Under the pieces are notes generated by a model. It did not search any database. It was not told where the DNA came from and saw only the letters and a program-made list of their open reading frames with translations. The position numbers were made by a program, and so were the translations under genes. 64,000 nt of DNA from Crassaminicella indica (lineage in GTDB: Bacteria > Bacillota > Clostridia > Peptostreptococcales > Thermotaleaceae): positions 310,001 through 374,000 of the forward strand of contig NZ_CP078093.1 in NCBI RefSeq assembly GCF_019203185.1. Direction: 5' to 3'. Positions 53,516 to 62,944 of this stretch are shown piece after piece. Numbering within the stretch: position 1 is the stretch's first letter; each line of letters starts with the position of its first letter.

Positions 53516-53636
53516 TTACTTATCCATATTTAACTTTTCTAATACTTTAGAAACAATCATTGTAATAATCTCTTCATTTTGCTCACAATAATTTTTTATA
53601 ATATGTTTCTATCATACCTATTGCAGCTTTTGTCAT
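53516..53636 (-). pseudogene. Frameshifted remnant between eutL and eutM
   Basis: After a clear ribosome binding site (GGGTGA) an ATG opens MTKAAIGMIETYYKKLL and stops. The next frame continues NYCEQNEEIITMIVSKVLEK to a stop. Joined across an A-run the two make about 40 residues: a BMC-like start (AIGMIET, compare ALGMIET of EutM) and an amphipathic C-terminal helix. It may be a shell-protein gene with an internal deletion plus a one-base indel. A short functional protein with a sequencing error is an alternative. Confidence 0.5.
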
Positions 53637-53647
53637 TTTAAATCACC

Positions 53648-54304
53648 CTAATACTCTGATGGATTTTCAGCAACAAATTTTACTGCTGCAGCAAATGCAT
53701 CACATGCTGCTTTACATGCTGACTGACTTCCAGTTAAAAGGCCTCCTCCAAAATTTGTTTCTGATGGTGGTCCAAAGAAGGTTTTTAATTCTACTGCCGC
53801 AGCTTTCATAGCAGCATCAAGTCCATACATAGCTTCTAATGGAGGTGCAATCAAATAAGCCAACGCCTCCCCTTCTTTTATTCCTGCTGTCTCTGACAGA
53901 TATGAACCTGTTCTAGAAATGCACTGTGCATAATATGGAATAGAATCATCATCATTTGCACTATAGAAGGTTGCCACACCACTTTCAATAAAATCTACAG
54001 CAGCATTTAGTCCACTTCGTACCTCAGCTGGTGTAGGCCCTGCTAAAATACCTATAAATTCTCCAGCCAACTTCGTACTTGCATTAGCAGCTCCTGCATA
54101 CATAGATTTTGCATATACAACTGCTACAGCTGCTTTTTTTGTAGCCTCATCTATAGCTGTATACCCTACATCATCGCAGTCAGTAGTAATTAATCCTAGA
54201 CTTTTATGTTCTGGTTTTAACTCTAAAGCTTTTGCCACTTCTGGATTTATATTTGGAATGATCTTTACACTTAAAACAGTGGTTTTTAAAGGATCATTTT
54301 TCAT
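53648..54304 (-). CDS. eutL: Microcompartment shell protein EutL
   Basis: This 218-aa tandem-BMC trimer-forming shell protein has a central pore thought to gate ethanolamine or cofactors. EutL signatures: IPNINPEVAKALELKP, SLGLITTDCDDVGYTAIDEA, AGPTPAEVRSG, YYAQCISRTGSYLS and FFGPPSETNFGGGLLTGSQSA. The start has GGAGTA upstream. It follows eutC by 23 nt. Confidence 0.96.
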   Translation of the reverse strand: MKNDPLKTTVLSVKIIPNINPEVAKALELKPEHKSLGLITTDCDDVGYTAIDEATKKAAVAVVYAKSMYAGAANASTKLAGEFIGILAGPTPAEVRSGLNAAVDFIESGVATFYSANDDDSIPYYAQCISRTGSYLSETAGIKEGEALAYLIAPPLEAMYGLDAAMKAAAVELKTFFGPPSETNFGGGLLTGSQSACKAACDAFAAAVKFVAENPSEY

Positions 54305-54327
54305 CTTTACTCCTCCTATTTATAAAA

Positions 54328-55200
54328 TTACAATTTCAATTCCACACCGCTAATTTTCTTATCAAGCATTATTTTAATAACTTCAGCTATATGTGCTCCT
54401 GCTTCTACGGGAGGTGTTCCTCCTTTATGAATATTAGAAATAACATTTCTTCTTGATTCTGGCATACCAATTGTTGCCTTATAAGCAATATATGCACTCA
54501 TACTTTCTGCTGTAATAAGCCCAGGTCTTTCTCCAATTAAAACACAAGTAACATCTGCATCTAGTGCCTCAGATATTTCATCCATAGCTCCAACTCTTCC
54601 ATATTTCACAAAGAATGGAGTTCCTACACTTATTCCATAGCTTTCAAGTCCCTGCATGATAGCTGGTAAAACATCTTTTACATTTGCTTCAATAGCTGTC
54701 GAGCTTAACCCATCTGAAACATATATCTGAACTTGAGGTTTTTTATTACATTTATCTTTTATTATTCCTATCTGATCTTCATCAAATTGTTTTCCTAAAT
54801 CTGGACGTGTTAAGAACTCATCTTTATCCTTGCACTTTGTTTTTACACTAAAAAGCTTCAATTCATTAATAAAATCATCAGAAACATCTGTAAACACAGC
54901 ATCTTGTGCTGCAGCATGGTCTGCTCTAAATCGAAGCATAGTATCTGTTTTGTATCTTACACCAGCTCTTCCGACTCCAATTCTAGCAGGCGTATATGCT
55001 TTCATTTTCATATAACCATTTTTATCGTGAGCATCTTCAACTAAAAACCACTCTTTAAGATCCAAAGCCACAAGATCTCTCAAATCTTCATCATATTTTT
55101 GAGTATCTACACTTTCAATTTTATTTTCTACTTGTTCTTTTGCTACCATTTGCGCTATTACTTTTTCAATCAATCTCTTTATATCTTTTTCTTCTAACAT
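54328..55200 (-). CDS. eutC: Ethanolamine ammonia-lyase small subunit EutC
   Basis: With EutB this adenosylcobalamin enzyme turns ethanolamine into acetaldehyde and ammonia. The 290-aa protein has YTPARIGVGRAGVRYKT, LRFRADHAAAQDAVF, VSDGLSSTAIEANV and LIGERPGLITAESMSAYIAY. The N-terminal helix (EEKDIKRLIEKVIAQMVAKE) is a typical microcompartment targeting peptide. It lies 11 nt after eutB. Confidence 0.97.
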   Translation of the reverse strand: MLEEKDIKRLIEKVIAQMVAKEQVENKIESVDTQKYDEDLRDLVALDLKEWFLVEDAHDKNGYMKMKAYTPARIGVGRAGVRYKTDTMLRFRADHAAAQDAVFTDVSDDFINELKLFSVKTKCKDKDEFLTRPDLGKQFDEDQIGIIKDKCNKKPQVQIYVSDGLSSTAIEANVKDVLPAIMQGLESYGISVGTPFFVKYGRVGAMDEISEALDADVTCVLIGERPGLITAESMSAYIAYKATIGMPESRRNVISNIHKGGTPPVEAGAHIAEVIKIMLDKKISGVELKL

Positions 55201-55211
55201 ACCTTCACCTC

Positions 55212-56579
55212 CTATTTATTTAAGAATATAGAAGCGTCTCCTGCTCGCTTCGTTAATTTACCATTTTCATAAATGCCCATATTTTCAAGCCAAGCTTCAA
55301 ATTCCTTTATTGGTCTTAATCCCAATAATTCTCTTAAAGCTGGCGTTTCATGATAACCTGTGCATTGATAATTAAGCATAATATCATCTCCATGTGGCAC
55401 ACCCATAAAGTAGTTGCAGCCTGCAGTAGTTAATAATACAGCTAGATTTTCAATATCATTTTGATCTGCCTTCATATGATTCGTATAGCAAGCATCACAG
55501 CCCATAGGAATACCCGTAAGCTTACCCATAAAATGATCTTCAAGCCCTGCACGAATAACTTGTTTATTATCATACAAATACTCAGGTCCAATAAAACCTA
55601 CTACAGTATTTACTAAAAACGGTTTATATCTTTTCGCAAATCCATAGCACCTTGCTTCCATTGTCACTTGATCTGCTCCAAAATGAGCATCAGAAGAAAG
55701 CTCTGCTCCTTGCCCTGTTTCAAAATACATTACATTCGGTCCTGTAGAAGTTCCTTGTTTTAATACTAATTCTCTGGCTTCCTCTAAAAGTTTTGCTGTA
55801 ACACCAAATGCTTCATTTCCTTTTTGAGATCCTGCTATACTTTGAAAAATCATATCTGTTGGAGCTCCCTGTTTTACAGCCTCCATTTGTGTTGTTACAT
55901 GTGCAAGTACGCATTGCTGTGTAGGAATTGCATATTTTTTCTTAATTTCATCAAATTTTTTAAGAACTTTTGATACATTACTTACTGTATCATCAACTGG
56001 ATTTAGTCCAATAACAGCATCTCCTACCCCATAAGAAAGACCTTCTAAAGTAGCTGCTACAACACCGTCTATGTCATCTGTAGGATGATTAGGCTGAAGT
56101 CTAGCAGATAATGTGCCTTCTAATCCTATTGTAGTGTTGCAATGAGCACTTACTCTCACTTTCTTTGCTCCATAAATCAAGTCTAGATTAGACATAATTT
56201 TAGCTACACCAGCAACCACCTCACTAGTAAGGCCCCTACTAATTCTTCTAATATGATCTCCTGTAGTATTTTCATTTAGAATCCATTCTCTAAATTCTGA
56301 AATACTCCAGTTTTGTATTTCGTCGTAGATACGCTCGTTTACATCATCTTGAATCACTCTTGTTACTTCATCATCTTCATATGGTACTACTGGATTATTT
56401 CTCAAATCTTTTATACATAAATTACTTAAAACTTCCTTTGCTGCAATTCTTTCTTCAGCACTTTCAGCAGCAATGCCTGCTAAATTATCCCCTGACTTTT
56501 CTTCATTTGCTTTAGCTAAAACCTCTTTTATAGAGTTAAAGCTATACACTTTGCCAAATAATTTCGTTTTCAATCTCAC
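55212..56579 (-). CDS. eutB: Ethanolamine ammonia-lyase large subunit EutB
   Basis: This is the catalytic subunit of about 455 aa. Family signatures: MRLKTKLFGKVYSFNSIKEV, GDNLAGIAAESAEERIAAKE, FETGQGAELSSDAHFGADQV, GFIGPEYLYDNKQVIRAGLEDHF and GVPHGDDIMLNYQ. A GTG at 56577-56579 is better spaced from AAGGGG than the upstream in-frame GTG (56588). It is flanked by eutA (9 nt) and eutC. Confidence 0.97.
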   Translation of the reverse strand: MRLKTKLFGKVYSFNSIKEVLAKANEEKSGDNLAGIAAESAEERIAAKEVLSNLCIKDLRNNPVVPYEDDEVTRVIQDDVNERIYDEIQNWSISEFREWILNENTTGDHIRRISRGLTSEVVAGVAKIMSNLDLIYGAKKVRVSAHCNTTIGLEGTLSARLQPNHPTDDIDGVVAATLEGLSYGVGDAVIGLNPVDDTVSNVSKVLKKFDEIKKKYAIPTQQCVLAHVTTQMEAVKQGAPTDMIFQSIAGSQKGNEAFGVTAKLLEEARELVLKQGTSTGPNVMYFETGQGAELSSDAHFGADQVTMEARCYGFAKRYKPFLVNTVVGFIGPEYLYDNKQVIRAGLEDHFMGKLTGIPMGCDACYTNHMKADQNDIENLAVLLTTAGCNYFMGVPHGDDIMLNYQCTGYHETPALRELLGLRPIKEFEAWLENMGIYENGKLTKRAGDASIFLNK

Positions 56580-56596
56580 TGATTTCACCCCTTATT

Positions 56597-58030
56597 CTAA
56601 GAATTAAAAACAAGTGTTTTTATAACAACAGGAACAACCTTCCCATTTGCTAACGGTTTTCCAATATCTACATAATCTCCATTTTCAACTTTGATACTAT
56701 CGATAGATATTATATCCTTCTTAAAATCCAATTGTTTATGTATGGCTTGCCCTAATACCTTCCCTATATCACGCTCTACAATAATCATTAGAGGCTCTTT
56801 TGATGCTATAAGCTCTTCACAGCCGCAAGTAATTGCAGATGCAAGTTCTTGAATCTCTTTAAAGCTAGGATTTTTAGGACCTTTAAAAGCTACTGCCACA
56901 GATTGGCTCTCTTCTTCTAGATGAAACCACTTTAACTTTTGACGGATAGCACTTTCAATCCCTATTTTTCCACTTTTTTCATCATTGATTGAAAGCTTTA
57001 AAATAGGAATATTTTTTATTGGAAAAATATCCTTCGTATAAGTTATTGTACTTCCACTTATATCTGTAGTATGAGATCCAGCTCCTACTACAGTAGCTCT
57101 TATCGTCTCCTTAGGCTTTATGATGTTTAGCCTTCGAAATTTTAGGTGCTTACGTAAAGCTTCTCCAAGCAATATTCCTATATCTCCATATTTTAAAAGC
57201 TCCTGAATATCCTCTTTGTATATACAATCTGCAACACCACCAGAAAACGTAACCCCATCAAAATCATAGCCTTCCTTTATTCCTTTATTGGTTATCATCA
57301 TATTGTAATTTGCATTTCTTTCTTGAATCCCTATAGCTTGTGCTAATACATCAGCCATAGCCTCAGCTATTTTTCTAAGTGTATCAAAAGAAACTAATTT
57401 CCCCTTTTCAATATGAATCCCAAGACTTTTTGTAAGTCTTTTGACTTTATCTGAAATATAACGTACTTTCATACTTTCCTTATCTATTTGAATAAGTCTT
57501 CCTCCAATATCCATGCACCCAGTATCAATAACTTCTCCGTCTTGAAAAACAACTATATTAGAAGTCCCTCCACCAATATCTATATTAACGATCAATTTAT
57601 TTTCATCTTTTGATATCTTATCAGCACCAGCTCCTCTTCCAGCAATAATAGCTTCTAAATCAGGTCCTGCTGTTGCCACAACAAACTCTCCAGCTAAATC
57701 GCTCAAGCTTTTCAAAACTTCTTGTGCATTTTCTTTCCTTGCTGTTTCTCCTGTAATAATTACTGCACCTGTCTTAACCACTTCAAGCTGTACTCCTGAA
57801 TTTTTATATTCTCCTTCAACTATTTCTTTTATTTTTTTACCATCAATAATTCTTTCTGTAATCAGCGGCGTAAAATAGATTTTACTTTTATAAAAAACCT
57901 CTTTTTCTACTATCTTAATTCTTGGAATTGAAAAGCTCGTTGCTGTATTTTCAATAACAATCCCACTAAAAACAAGCTGTGTCGTAGATGTACCAATATC
58001 AATCCCTACGCTTATAATTTTTTCTTTCAA
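56597..58030 (-). CDS. eutA: Ethanolamine ammonia-lyase reactivating factor EutA
   Basis: EutA exchanges damaged cobalamin on EutBC using ATP. This protein of about 477 aa has an actin/Hsp70-like ATPase fold: [17 protein letters not shown] (phosphate 1), [14 protein letters not shown] (phosphate 2) and [16 protein letters not shown] at 58028-58030 follows GGCGGTG at good spacing; GTG at 58039 is an alternative. It lies directly behind an antiterminator-terminator leader, so its expression, and that of all genes after it, depends on EutV. Confidence 0.94.
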   Translation of the reverse strand: MKEKIISVGIDIGTSTTQLVFSGIVIENTATSFSIPRIKIVEKEVFYKSKIYFTPLITERIIDGKKIKEIVEGEYKNSGVQLEVVKTGAVIITGETARKENAQEVLKSLSDLAGEFVVATAGPDLEAIIAGRGAGADKISKDENKLIVNIDIGGGTSNIVVFQDGEVIDTGCMDIGGRLIQIDKESMKVRYISDKVKRLTKSLGIHIEKGKLVSFDTLRKIAEAMADVLAQAIGIQERNANYNMMITNKGIKEGYDFDGVTFSGGVADCIYKEDIQELLKYGDIGILLGEALRKHLKFRRLNIIKPKETIRATVVGAGSHTTDISGSTITYTKDIFPIKNIPILKLSINDEKSGKIGIESAIRQKLKWFHLEEESQSVAVAFKGPKNPSFKEIQELASAITCGCEELIASKEPLMIIVERDIGKVLGQAIHKQLDFKKDIISIDSIKVENGDYVDIGKPLANGKVVPVVIKTLVFNS

Positions 58031-58068
58031 TAAAAACACCGCCTTAGTTAAAAAAATTTACAAAAAAA

Positions 58069-58098
58069 GCCCAAAACAAGCATATAACTTGTTTGGGC
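58069..58098 (-). terminator. Regulated intrinsic terminator upstream of eutA
   Basis: On the minus strand GCCCAAACAAG pairs with CTTGTTTTGGGC (one bulge) and is followed by TTTTTTTG. Its 5' arm overlaps the second ANTAR hairpin, so EutV binding should prevent it forming. Confidence 0.85.
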
Positions 58099-58135
58099 CT
58101 CTTTGCCTTATTCATAAATACTTCCTCGTATTTAT
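58096..58135 (-). promoter_or_regulatory. ANTAR (EutV) double hairpin upstream of eutA
   Basis: On the minus strand P1 is ATAAATAC-GAGGAA-GTATTTAT (8-bp stem, hexaloop, G at position 4) and P2 is GGC-AAAGAG-GCC (hexaloop with A at 1 and G at 4). P2 overlaps the terminator stem. P1 has G instead of the expected A at loop position 1. Confidence 0.72.
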
Positions 58136-58141
58136 TCTATT

Positions 58142-59542
58142 CTATTTTTTAAAATCAAAGCCAACAATCGTTCCATTAGAATCAGATTGAATATTCATCC
58201 TTCCTCCAAGTTTGTCAGTAACTATACTCTTTACAATATTAAGTCCTAAGCTATTTGGATTTACACATTCATAATCAAAGCCTTTTCCATTATCAACTAC
58301 AGTAATTCTTGAATACAATTCTCCTTTTTGTATATATACTGTAATCTTTCCTTTTGCCTGATCTTCAAAAGCATATTGGATTGAATTTTGAATCAGTTCA
58401 TTTATAATCAATGATATGTCTGTAGCCTTGTCAGAATCTACACGCAACTCATCTCCGATAATTTCCATATCTATCGATTTTTCTTTAGACAAATACCCTT
58501 TTTGCATGCCGTCTATAATCTTTGAAATAACTTTTTTAATATCAACATGATCAATTCCCTGCTGTGCTAAAATTTCATGAGTTGCTGCAATTGATAAAAT
58601 GCGATTTATACTTTCATTTAAAATATTTTTAAATTCCTGATTTTCAATTCTTCTTGATTGCAACCTCAAAAGACTAGCAATTGTTTGCAAATTATTTTTC
58701 ACTCTATGATGAATTTCTTTTATTGCTACAGATTTTAATATCAATTCTTTTTCTTTTTTTCTCATATCCGTTATGTCCTTAATGAAAATTATAAAATAAT
58801 TACGATAAAAAATATATTTTAACTGAAGCGTCAAATTACAAAATTCGATTTCAGATATCCTATCATTTTTTTCTTCAATAATATTTTCAAATAGTTTTTG
58901 TTCTAAAGAAATATTATTAAAATGCATCCCTATAAGAGAATCCATAAATCCTAACTTTTTATAAAGCTGTTCTGCTACTAGATTTGTATAAATAACATTT
59001 CCACTTTTATTAAACATGATAATTCCTTCATCTAAATGATAGGTTATTTCTTTGTCTCTTTCTAGTTCAATGATTTCATTTGTCAATTTTTCATTCATTT
59101 CAGCTAAAAACTCAATTTTTTTATCATGATGCATATCCTCTGTAATATCTTTTTCTACAATCAGTACCCCTATAGTCTTTCCTTCTGCATTTTTAATAGG
59201 ATTAACTGTTTGCTTTACATTAATATTTTCCTGTGTAATCCCTTTTATGTCTCTAGAAGTAATCTCTATTTCTAACGTACGTATAACAGCTGGCTCGTTT
59301 TCTCTTAAAGCAAACTCACCTACTACATTTCCTTCATACATAGATTTACCATATGTAGGCTTTGCTTCAGCTACAACAATAGCCCTATTAGGATCTCTTG
59401 TAGCACAGTCTATAAATACATCTGCATTAACTAAATCTGCAATATTTTGAAGTACTGTTTCAGCACATTCTAATTTAAATATATCTTCGTCTTCTAAATC
59501 AGTATGGATTTTACATAGCTTTCTTAATTTACTCATATGCAT
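58142..59542 (-). CDS. eutW: Ethanolamine-sensing histidine kinase EutW
   Basis: EutW senses ethanolamine and phosphorylates EutV. This 466-aa soluble protein has an N-terminal GAF-like sensor of the type found in PdtaS/EutW kinases (about 1-130, with FIDCATRDPNRAIVVAEAKP), a coiled coil, a PAS-like domain (about 165-265), a HisKA_2 domain with phospho-His in EIHHRVKNNLQTIASLLRLQ and a HATPase (ELIQNSIQYAFED, VVDNGKGFD, SLGLNIVKSI). Its start overlaps the end of eutV by 10 nt. Confidence 0.93.
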   Translation of the reverse strand: MHMSKLRKLCKIHTDLEDEDIFKLECAETVLQNIADLVNADVFIDCATRDPNRAIVVAEAKPTYGKSMYEGNVVGEFALRENEPAVIRTLEIEITSRDIKGITQENINVKQTVNPIKNAEGKTIGVLIVEKDITEDMHHDKKIEFLAEMNEKLTNEIIELERDKEITYHLDEGIIMFNKSGNVIYTNLVAEQLYKKLGFMDSLIGMHFNNISLEQKLFENIIEEKNDRISEIEFCNLTLQLKYIFYRNYFIIFIKDITDMRKKEKELILKSVAIKEIHHRVKNNLQTIASLLRLQSRRIENQEFKNILNESINRILSIAATHEILAQQGIDHVDIKKVISKIIDGMQKGYLSKEKSIDMEIIGDELRVDSDKATDISLIINELIQNSIQYAFEDQAKGKITVYIQKGELYSRITVVDNGKGFDYECVNPNSLGLNIVKSIVTDKLGGRMNIQSDSNGTIVGFDFKK

Positions 59543-60123
59543 AAATCTGACTCATTATAGCTTAAAATAATAATCTCTGAGATTTCTTTCATAGATGTTC
59601 TTTTATCCATACTGAGCTTTCTAAGTTTTACATAAGCTTCCTGCTCGTTAATAGAATATTTATTCATCAGTATTCCTTTTGCTTTTTCTATCTTTTTCCT
59701 TGCATCTAATTTTTCATTCGTTGATTCCAATTTTTTTGTAACCTCTTCTAATTCATTTGCATTAGATAGAGCAATTTCTAATGTGGTCAACAAGCTTTTT
59801 TCATCAATTGGCTTTACTAAATAACCTCTAACCCCTACCTTCTTTGCCTTATCTATAAAATTCTTACTGCTATAGGCTGTCAATAAAATTATAGCTTTTG
59901 CTAATCTTTCATTGCGTATTATTTGTGCCGCATTGATACCATCTAATAAAGGCATCTTTATATCCATAAGTACCAAATCTGGTTTGAATTTCCTGCACAA
60001 TTCAATAACGTCAAATCCATCCTTTGCTTCACCTACCACATTGTAGTTATTTTGAAGAAGCATTTCGATTAAGTCTAGTCTTGTAATAGGATCATCTTCG
60101 GCTATTACAATCCTTTTTTTCAT
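59533..60123 (-). CDS. eutV: ANTAR response regulator EutV (antiterminator)
   Basis: This 196-aa protein has a receiver domain (1-120; Asp54 in LVLMDIKMPLLDG) and a C-terminal ANTAR RNA-binding domain (about 135-190, IEKAKGILMNKYSINEQEAY). When phosphorylated by EutW it dimerises, binds double hairpins in nascent mRNA and blocks terminator formation. Target sites of this type lie upstream of eutV itself and upstream of eutA. It is the first gene of the operon. Confidence 0.94.
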   Translation of the reverse strand: MKKRIVIAEDDPITRLDLIEMLLQNNYNVVGEAKDGFDVIELCRKFKPDLVLMDIKMPLLDGINAAQIIRNERLAKAIILLTAYSSKNFIDKAKKVGVRGYLVKPIDEKSLLTTLEIALSNANELEEVTKKLESTNEKLDARKKIEKAKGILMNKYSINEQEAYVKLRKLSMDKRTSMKEISEIIILSYNESDLCI

Positions 60124-60236
60124 TATTTTTCCCCCTCATAAACCTCTACTTATATTCTCTATATTATATTTTTATATACTGCATTAATTCATTTATTCCT
60201 TCTCTTTTAAATAAAATTTACCTATTTAAAACAAAA

Positions 60237-60272
60237 GGAACCTATAGATGTTGAAAAACATCCATAAGCTCC
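60237..60272 (-). terminator. Regulated intrinsic terminator in the eutV leader
   Basis: On the minus strand a 16-bp stem with three G-U pairs, GGAGCTTATGGATGTT against AACATCTATAGGTTCC around a 4-nt loop, is followed by TTTTGTTTT. The 5' arm overlaps ANTAR hairpin P2. Confidence 0.85.
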
Positions 60273-60299
60273 ATTGCTCTCTTACACTTCATTGTGCAA
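60266..60299 (-). promoter_or_regulatory. ANTAR (EutV) double hairpin in the eutV leader
   Basis: P1 is TTGCAC-AATGAA-GTGTAA and P2 is GAGC-AATGGA-GCTT on the minus strand. Both hexaloops have A at position 1 and G at position 4, the published ANTAR consensus. P2 overlaps the terminator stem, as needed for antitermination. Confidence 0.85.
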
Positions 60300-60312
60300 T
60301 TAATTTATATAT

Positions 60313-60341
60313 ATTTTACCTTATTGTGTTATTTGTGTCAA
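60313..60341 (-). promoter_or_regulatory. Promoter of the eut operon
   Basis: The -35 TTGACA (60336-60341) and -10 TAAAAT (60313-60318) have exactly 17-bp spacing. The transcript would begin about 10 nt before ANTAR hairpin P1, giving a leader of about 180 nt. Confidence 0.8.
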
Positions 60342-60431
60342 TATTTAGATTTTTTATTTTCTGAATTTTCTTTCAGTAATAATTGTTTTAATATTTCATG
60401 CTTCTAAGGAATAATTTACTATTTGCATATT

Positions 60432-61325
60432 TTATAATTTTTTTCCTATACGCTCTCCCATATTCACCTTTGTTTCTATTCCTTTTTGTGTATTCTTTAA
60501 AATATCCTCATCAACCTTTAATTGCCCTTCCTTTAAAAACAAAACAACTGTTGACCCTCCAAATTTAAAATAACCTTTTTCTTCTCCTTTATGAACATGA
60601 ACTTTAGGAGTATATGTCTGTATGATAGATCCAACACAGGTTGCCCCAACCTCAGCAAATACTATTTCTCCAAAATTATCAGACTCAAATATAGTTATTG
60701 CTCTTTTGTTTTGACAATAAACTTTGGCAATCCTTTGAAGAGCTATAGGATTTACAGAATAATACATACCTTTTATATTTTTAGCTTCATAAGGCACTCC
60801 ACTATCAGGAAAATGGAATCGATGGTAGTCTGCTGGACATAATCTTATTACTATACACACTCCATTATGATATATTTGAGCCATATTTTTATCATGAAAA
60901 AATTCTTCTAGAGTATAAAAAGACCCCTTCACTTGAATTACTTGATCCTTATGAATATTTTCATAAGCAAGTACTCGTCCATCTGCTGGAGAAGTTAAAT
61001 GATTTTTTTCCATATCAATAGGTCTTGCTTCATTTTTTAATTTTCTTGCAAAAAAATCATTAAAGTTTTTGTATTCATCAATATTTTCTATTTCAGCTTC
61101 ACTCATATCAATAGAAAGCTTCTCTACAAAATCTGCTATCTTTTTTTTACTAAAAACAGTATCCTGAAATTTTCCATATATAGATGAAAATATTTTTTTC
61201 TTCACAAAAGTATCGAGAATTGCATTTCCCATGTCTGTATCATAAATCCATTTTAAAAATTTATCTCCCGCTACAATTTCTTTTATCTTTTTTCCAGTTT
61301 TTCTTTCTATATAATAAATATCCAT
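60432..61325 (-). CDS. psd: Phosphatidylserine decarboxylase proenzyme
   Basis: Psd makes phosphatidylethanolamine by decarboxylating phosphatidylserine at the membrane. The 297-aa proenzyme has the motifs [44 protein letters not shown] and the self-cleavage site FGGSTVVLF, where the serine becomes the pyruvoyl group. Start is ATG after GGGTGATG. It sits upstream of the eut promoter on the same strand, about 300 nt from eutV. No partner pssA is adjacent. Confidence 0.95.
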   Translation of the reverse strand: MDIYYIERKTGKKIKEIVAGDKFLKWIYDTDMGNAILDTFVKKKIFSSIYGKFQDTVFSKKKIADFVEKLSIDMSEAEIENIDEYKNFNDFFARKLKNEARPIDMEKNHLTSPADGRVLAYENIHKDQVIQVKGSFYTLEEFFHDKNMAQIYHNGVCIVIRLCPADYHRFHFPDSGVPYEAKNIKGMYYSVNPIALQRIAKVYCQNKRAITIFESDNFGEIVFAEVGATCVGSIIQTYTPKVHVHKGEEKGYFKFGGSTVVLFLKEGQLKVDEDILKNTQKGIETKVNMGERIGKKL

Positions 61326-61451
61326 GTATCATCACCCTTATCCATTTTATAATCCTATTTGATTGTATCACATCTCATAATAAATTCATTGGATAAATCT
61401 AATTTATAAGTAATAAATTTAGCTTATTTGCGTCAAAATAAATATGTAAAT

Positions 61452-62907
<1,456 letters not shown>

Positions 62908-62944
62908 AAAAAACTTCTTTGGAAATTCCAAAGAAGTTTTTTTA
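62908..62944. terminator. Bidirectional terminator after gdhA
   Basis: AAAACTTCTTTGGAA and TTCCAAAGAAGTTTT pair almost without loop and end in TTTTT. It serves gdhA and the converging HD-GYP gene. Confidence 0.85.
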
